Source: Dysgonamonadaceae bacterium (GTDB taxonomy: Bacteria; Bacteroidota; Bacteroidia; Bacteroidales; Azobacteroidaceae). Taken from it: a DNA stretch of 10,191 nucleotides. Shown here one piece after another: positions 6,847 to 10,191 of this stretch. How positions within the stretch are numbered: position 1 is the stretch's first letter; each line of letters begins with the position of its first letter. A program made the position numbers and the translations under genes. The stretch lies in assembly GCA_031256015.1 (NCBI GenBank), contig JAIRRK010000201.1, positions 1 through 10,191 on the forward strand. Reading direction: 5' to 3'. The notes under the pieces are model-generated. The model was not told the origin of the DNA, searched no databases, and worked only from the letters and a program-made list of their open reading frames with translations.

Positions 6847-7734
6847 ATGAAAAAAAGAAGAAAACTTTCTCCCGGTACATTTATCAATGCAAGAGTTACG
6901 TCTACCGTCAGTATTACTTTTGTGCTGTTTATTTTTGGGTTGCTCATTCTTTTATTTCTCTTTGCCAATAAATTATCCCATGCCATTAAAGAACAGTTAA
7001 CGGTCGATATTATTCTAAGTGACAACATCACTGAAAGCCAAATAAGAAATCTGCAAAGAAAAATCAATGCGGCTCCCTTTTCTAAATCAACGGTTTATAT
7101 ATCCAAAGACGAAGCGTTGAAAAATCTGGAACCGGAATTGGGTGAAAATTCGCAAGGCTTTTTAGATGTCAATCCGTTGCCCTCCATCATTCAGATGAAT
7201 CTAAATTCGGAATATGTACATCCCGACAGCATCAAAGTAATAGAGCAGTTTTTGTCGCTTTACCCGAACGATATTACAGAAATTGAACATCGGAAAGAAT
7301 TAATGCAAAAACTGAACGAAAACACAACTAAAATCGGATTTGTCTTGATTCTTATTATAATACCCTTGTTGTTTATTTCTTTCGCTTTAATCAGCAATAC
7401 CATTCGATTAATGGTTTACTCCAAACGATTCATTATCTATACGATGCAATTGGTCGGAGCCAATAAAAGCTTTATCCGTAAACCGTTTATCGTATCGAAT
7501 ATATGGTCGGGATTAATAGCCGGATTAATAGCCGTAGGATTGCTGTACTGGCTGATATATTATATTTCAAACAGCATGGTTAATCAAATCGACGGATTAT
7601 TATTTGATATTAAAACCCTTGCAATCGTATTCGGAAGCGTTATTCTGTCGGGTGTCATTACTTCTATTTTAGCAACTTATCTTGCTGTAAATAAATACAT
7701 CAGTGCTAAAGTGGATGATCTTTACAGAATGTAA
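6847..7734 (+). CDS. ftsX: cell division protein FtsX
   Basis: FtsX is the membrane subunit of the FtsEX ABC-type complex, which couples the divisome to periplasmic peptidoglycan hydrolases. The 295-residue protein has the family layout. A basic cytoplasmic N-terminus (KKRRK) is followed by a first membrane helix at about 21-42. An extracytoplasmic domain at about 45-160 includes the NPLPSIIQM motif (109-117) typical of FtsX. Three more helices lie at about 163-187, 217-240 and 257-282. The MQLVGA motif at 200-205, between helices 2 and 3, is also typical. FtsE, the ATPase partner, is not in this window, so the genes are unlinked here. It appears to have its own promoter and heads the envelope block. 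Confidence 0.93.
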   Translation: MKKRRKLSPGTFINARVTSTVSITFVLFIFGLLILLFLFANKLSHAIKEQLTVDIILSDNITESQIRNLQRKINAAPFSKSTVYISKDEALKNLEPELGENSQGFLDVNPLPSIIQMNLNSEYVHPDSIKVIEQFLSLYPNDITEIEHRKELMQKLNENTTKIGFVLILIIIPLLFISFALISNTIRLMVYSKRFIIYTMQLVGANKSFIRKPFIVSNIWSGLIAGLIAVGLLYWLIYYISNSMVNQIDGLLFDIKTLAIVFGSVILSGVITSILATYLAVNKYISAKVDDLYRM

Positions 7735-7760
7735 ATAAAAACTCTAAATATTTATGATAA

Positions 7761-8015
7761 ATGAAAAATAATCAATATGCCTTCGGCAAAGAAAACTTTA
7801 TTCTTTTGGCTGTCTCTATCCTGATAATTATTATCGGATTCGTATTGTTATACGGAGGAAAAACAACCGAAGAAACCGGTTTCGATCCTCGTATTTTTGA
7901 CAAGAGGCGTTTATTAGTCGCTCCGATAGTTATTATGACCGGGTTTTTCTCCGTCATTTATGCGATACTGAAGAAACCGAAAGATACATCCAACACCAAA
8001 AATAAATTGTCTTAA
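7761..8015 (+). CDS. small two-helix membrane protein, DUF3098 type
   Basis: This 84-residue protein has no known function. It starts with a short polar segment containing FGKENF (8-13) and has two predicted membrane helices at about 13-31 and 51-69. Between them is a loop with [11 protein letters not shown] (41-51), and the tail is lysine-rich and polar. From memory, the layout and the FGKEN, FDPxIF and KKPK motifs match DUF3098, a family I know only from Bacteroidetes and mostly next to ftsX and uppP. It lies 26 bases after ftsX and its stop codon shares one base with the uppP start (TAATG), so translation with uppP is probably coupled. Its context suggests a role in envelope or division biology, but this is only inference. 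Confidence 0.85.
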   Translation: MKNNQYAFGKENFILLAVSILIIIIGFVLLYGGKTTEETGFDPRIFDKRRLLVAPIVIMTGFFSVIYAILKKPKDTSNTKNKLS

Positions 8016-8824
8016 TGGAAGAAATGACGTGGCTACAAGCCTTGATACTGGGAATTATACAAGGTTTTACGGAATATTTGCCCATCAGCAGCAGCGGACA
8101 CCTTGCAATTGGAAGCGCATTGTTCGGGTTGAGCGGAGAGGAAAACCTTACTTTCGCAGTGGCAGTTCATGCAGCCACGGTTTTAAGTACGCTGGTTGTG
8201 TTATGGAAAGAAATCGTAATCATTATTCAGGGAATATTCAAATTCAATTGGAATGAAGAAACACAATATTTCGCAAAAATCATTGTTTCCATGATACCGG
8301 TCGGTATTGTCGGCGTTTTCTTCAAAGACTACGTGGAAGATATTTTCGGAAGCGGACTCACTATTGTGGGAATCATGCTATTGGTTACGGCAGCCTTATT
8401 GCTGTTTTCGTATTACGCAAAACCCCGACCCAAAAAGAATATTTCCTTCAAAGACGCTTTGATTATCGGTTTATCGCAGGCATGTGCGGTTTTGCCCGGA
8501 TTATCGCGTTCAGGAGCTACCATTTCTACCGGGTTATTATTGGGAATCAAAAAAGAACGCATCGCCGAATTTTCTTTTTTGATGGTTATCATTCCCATCT
8601 TGGGAGAAGCTTTTCTCGACTTGTTAAAAGGAGGATTTTCTTCCGCCGAATCGGGTATCTCGGCCGGAGCTTTGACGATAGGATTCATCGCGGCATTTGT
8701 TTCCGGTGCCATCGCTTGTAAGTGGATGCTCAACATAGTCAAAAAAGGAAAATTAGTCTATTTTGCGTATTACTGTATTATTGCAGGTCTGACTATCACG
8801 GTTTTTTCGCTCTTTGGTAATTAA
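8015..8824 (+). CDS. uppP: undecaprenyl-diphosphate phosphatase (UppP/BacA)
   Basis: UppP removes a phosphate from undecaprenyl diphosphate to regenerate the lipid carrier for peptidoglycan and surface glycans. Overproduction of family members gives bacitracin resistance. The 269-residue integral membrane protein shows both signature regions. The first is [14 protein letters not shown] (16-29), with the (E/Q)xxxE pair as Q16 and E20 and the conserved serines of SSSGH. The second is PGLSRSGAT (161-169) with R165. About eight hydrophobic segments are visible. The family length in E. coli is 273. Start 8015 overlaps the preceding stop by one base, and truB begins two bases after its end, so it lies in the middle of a tight operon. 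Confidence 0.96.
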   Translation: MEEMTWLQALILGIIQGFTEYLPISSSGHLAIGSALFGLSGEENLTFAVAVHAATVLSTLVVLWKEIVIIIQGIFKFNWNEETQYFAKIIVSMIPVGIVGVFFKDYVEDIFGSGLTIVGIMLLVTAALLLFSYYAKPRPKKNISFKDALIIGLSQACAVLPGLSRSGATISTGLLLGIKKERIAEFSFLMVIIPILGEAFLDLLKGGFSSAESGISAGALTIGFIAAFVSGAIACKWMLNIVKKGKLVYFAYYCIIAGLTITVFSLFGN

Positions 8825-8826
8825 AT

Positions 8827-9507
8827 ATGGATTTTCAGAACGGAGAAATTTTGTATTTCAATAAGCCGCTTTATCTGACTTCTTTCGATTTAGTCAATAA
8901 AGTTCGATATAAGATTTGTCGCCGATTAAATATAAAAAAATTAAAGGTCGGTCATGCAGGTACGTTAGACCCTCTTGCAACAGGAGTAATGATTATCTGC
9001 ACGGGAAAGGCCACGAAAAGAATAGAAGAATTTCAATATCAAACAAAAGAATATGTTGCCACGCTTCGTTTAGGAGCAACAACTCCCTCGTTTGATTTGG
9101 AAACGGCAATTGACCGGCAATATGAAATAAATCATATTACAAAAAATTCGGTGGAGGAAACTCTTTCTAAATTTATCGGCCGAATCGAACAGATTCCGCC
9201 TGCTTTTTCCGCCTGCAAAATCAAAGGAGAAAGAGCGTACGAACTGGCAAGAAAAGGAATAGATGTTCAATTGAAACCCAAATTGTTGGTCATTGATGCT
9301 ATTGAATTATTGTCGTATAAACAAGAAGAAATAGAAATTCGTATCGTTTGCAGTAAAGGGACTTATATTCGAGCTTTGGCTCGCGATATAGGGCAAATGC
9401 TCGACTCCGGAGCGCATCTGATTGCCCTGAAACGAACCCGAATAGGAAAAATCACAGAGGACAATTGCATCGACATGGATACTTTTGATGAGATTTTAGA
9501 TAAATAA
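8827..9507 (+). CDS. truB: tRNA pseudouridine-55 synthase
   Basis: TruB isomerises uridine 55 in the T-psi-C loop of nearly all tRNAs. The catalytic aspartate is D48 in VGHAGTLDPLATG (41-53). The family's substrate-binding KP motif is at 13-14, and the later SKGTYIRALARDIG motif lies near residues 176-189. At 226 residues it is much shorter than E. coli TruB (314) because the sequence ends shortly after the catalytic core, leaving no room for a C-terminal PUA-like RNA-binding domain. This short form is, as I recall, usual in Bacteroidetes, so it is not a truncation. It starts two bases after uppP and is followed by queA after 15 bases. Confidence 0.95.
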   Translation: MDFQNGEILYFNKPLYLTSFDLVNKVRYKICRRLNIKKLKVGHAGTLDPLATGVMIICTGKATKRIEEFQYQTKEYVATLRLGATTPSFDLETAIDRQYEINHITKNSVEETLSKFIGRIEQIPPAFSACKIKGERAYELARKGIDVQLKPKLLVIDAIELLSYKQEEIEIRIVCSKGTYIRALARDIGQMLDSGAHLIALKRTRIGKITEDNCIDMDTFDEILDK

Positions 9508-9522
9508 AAACAATAATACAAA

Positions 9523-10191
9523 ATGAAACTTTCTAAATTTAGGTTTAATCTGCCTCAAGAATTGATAGCATCGCATCCCGCACCAAACAGGGATGAATCG
9601 AGATTGATGGTCATTCATCGTGATACAGGAAAAGTTGAACACAAAGTATTCAAGGATGTCCTCCACTATTTTAATGACCAAGATACTTTTGTCTTTAATG
9701 ATACGCTGGTTTTTCCCGCCCGACTCTACGGAAACAAGGAAAAAACAGGCGCAAGAATTGAAGTCTTTCTCCTGCGCGAGTTGAATGAAGAGTCCCGATT
9801 ATGGGACGTTTTAGTCGATCCCGCCCGTAAAATAAGAATAGGAAATAAACTTTATTTCGGAGAAGACGATTCGATAGTGGCTGAAGTAATTGATAATACC
9901 ACTTCGCGAGGAAGAACGTTACGCTTCCTCTATGACGGCCCTCACGACGAATTTAAAGCAGCATTGTTTGCGCAGGGAGAAACGCCTCTACCCATATACA
10001 TTAAAAGACAGACCCTTCCGGAAGATTCCGATCGGTATCAAACCATTTTTGCCAAATACGAAGGAGCCGTTGCTGCTCCCGCCGCTTCGTTGCATTTCAG
10101 TCGCGAACTGCTGAAACGTTTGGAAATCAAAGGTTGCCAACTCGCTTTCGTTACCATGCACTCCGGATTGGGAAATTTCCGCGATATTGAT
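9523..10191 (+). CDS. queA: S-adenosylmethionine:tRNA ribosyltransferase-isomerase, 5' part
   Basis: QueA transfers and isomerises the ribosyl group of S-adenosylmethionine onto 7-aminomethyl-7-deazaguanine in tRNA, giving epoxyqueuosine at the wobble position. The frame is open from ATG 9523 to the right edge (223 codons, no stop), about two thirds of the family length. The N-terminus ([18 protein letters not shown]), [28 protein letters not shown] and a GLGNFRDID segment at the edge all match QueA. The start is A-rich and 15 bases after the truB stop. One oddity is the motif normally read as APTAGLHF, which here is APAASLHF (bases 10075-10098), with two substitutions. The neighbouring MHSGLGNF also deviates slightly from the usual H(V/A)GLG(T/N)F. 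A diverged paralogue cannot be ruled out. Confidence 0.93.
   Translation, partial: MKLSKFRFNLPQELIASHPAPNRDESRLMVIHRDTGKVEHKVFKDVLHYFNDQDTFVFNDTLVFPARLYGNKEKTGARIEVFLLRELNEESRLWDVLVDPARKIRIGNKLYFGEDDSIVAEVIDNTTSRGRTLRFLYDGPHDEFKAALFAQGETPLPIYIKRQTLPEDSDRYQTIFAKYEGAVAAPAASLHFSRELLKRLEIKGCQLAFVTMHSGLGNFRDID

Noticed and set aside
8827-9507. TruB as a truncated gene
   Set aside because: The catalytic core is complete and in frame with a proper stop. Lack of the C-terminal domain is an alternative family architecture, not damage.
9890-10114. Plus-strand open frame of 74 codons in the queA region
   Set aside because: It is in a different frame from queA, whose reading frame is open and conserved throughout 9523-10191.

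Overview
The window comes from a bacterium of the order Bacteroidales (phylum Bacteroidota). This rests on the trpB-E-G-D-C-F-A gene order, on the ftsX-DUF3098-uppP-truB-queA block that follows, on Bacteroidetes-type promoter boxes (TTTG and TAnnTTTG), on A-rich start regions without clear Shine-Dalgarno sequences, and on strong QueA and TrpB similarity to Bacteroides proteins as I remember them. I cannot name the genus. All genes read on the + strand and are tightly packed.

Region 1 (1-330) has no large gene but is a complete regulatory leader. A promoter (103-133) is followed by a 28-codon leader peptide (155-241) that carries three consecutive Trp codons. Next come two mutually exclusive RNA hairpins: a long imperfect antiterminator (215-283) and a strong intrinsic terminator (266-300). 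This is the layout of ribosome-mediated transcription attenuation in response to charged tRNA-Trp.

Region 2 (331-6733) is an apparently intact seven-gene trp operon: trpB, trpE, trpG, trpD, trpC, trpF, trpA. It encodes every step from chorismate to tryptophan as separate, unfused proteins. Genes are separated by 1-6 bases or overlap by 4, except for a 39-base trpE-trpG spacer with a 13-base pure G/C run. TrpE and TrpG make anthranilate, TrpD adds phosphoribosyl, TrpF isomerises, TrpC closes the indole ring, and TrpA and TrpB complete the synthesis.

Region 3 (6734-10191) starts with a 113-base gap carrying a probable promoter. It continues with ftsX (cell division), a small two-helix membrane protein of the DUF3098 type, uppP (undecaprenyl diphosphate phosphatase), truB (tRNA pseudouridine-55 synthase) and queA (queuosine synthesis), which runs off the right edge. 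The theme is cell envelope plus tRNA modification.

Most of the window is conserved core metabolism. The part most worth a second look is the trp attenuator, which standard gene calling would miss. I see no mobile element, CRISPR array, rRNA or tRNA gene, or defence system.
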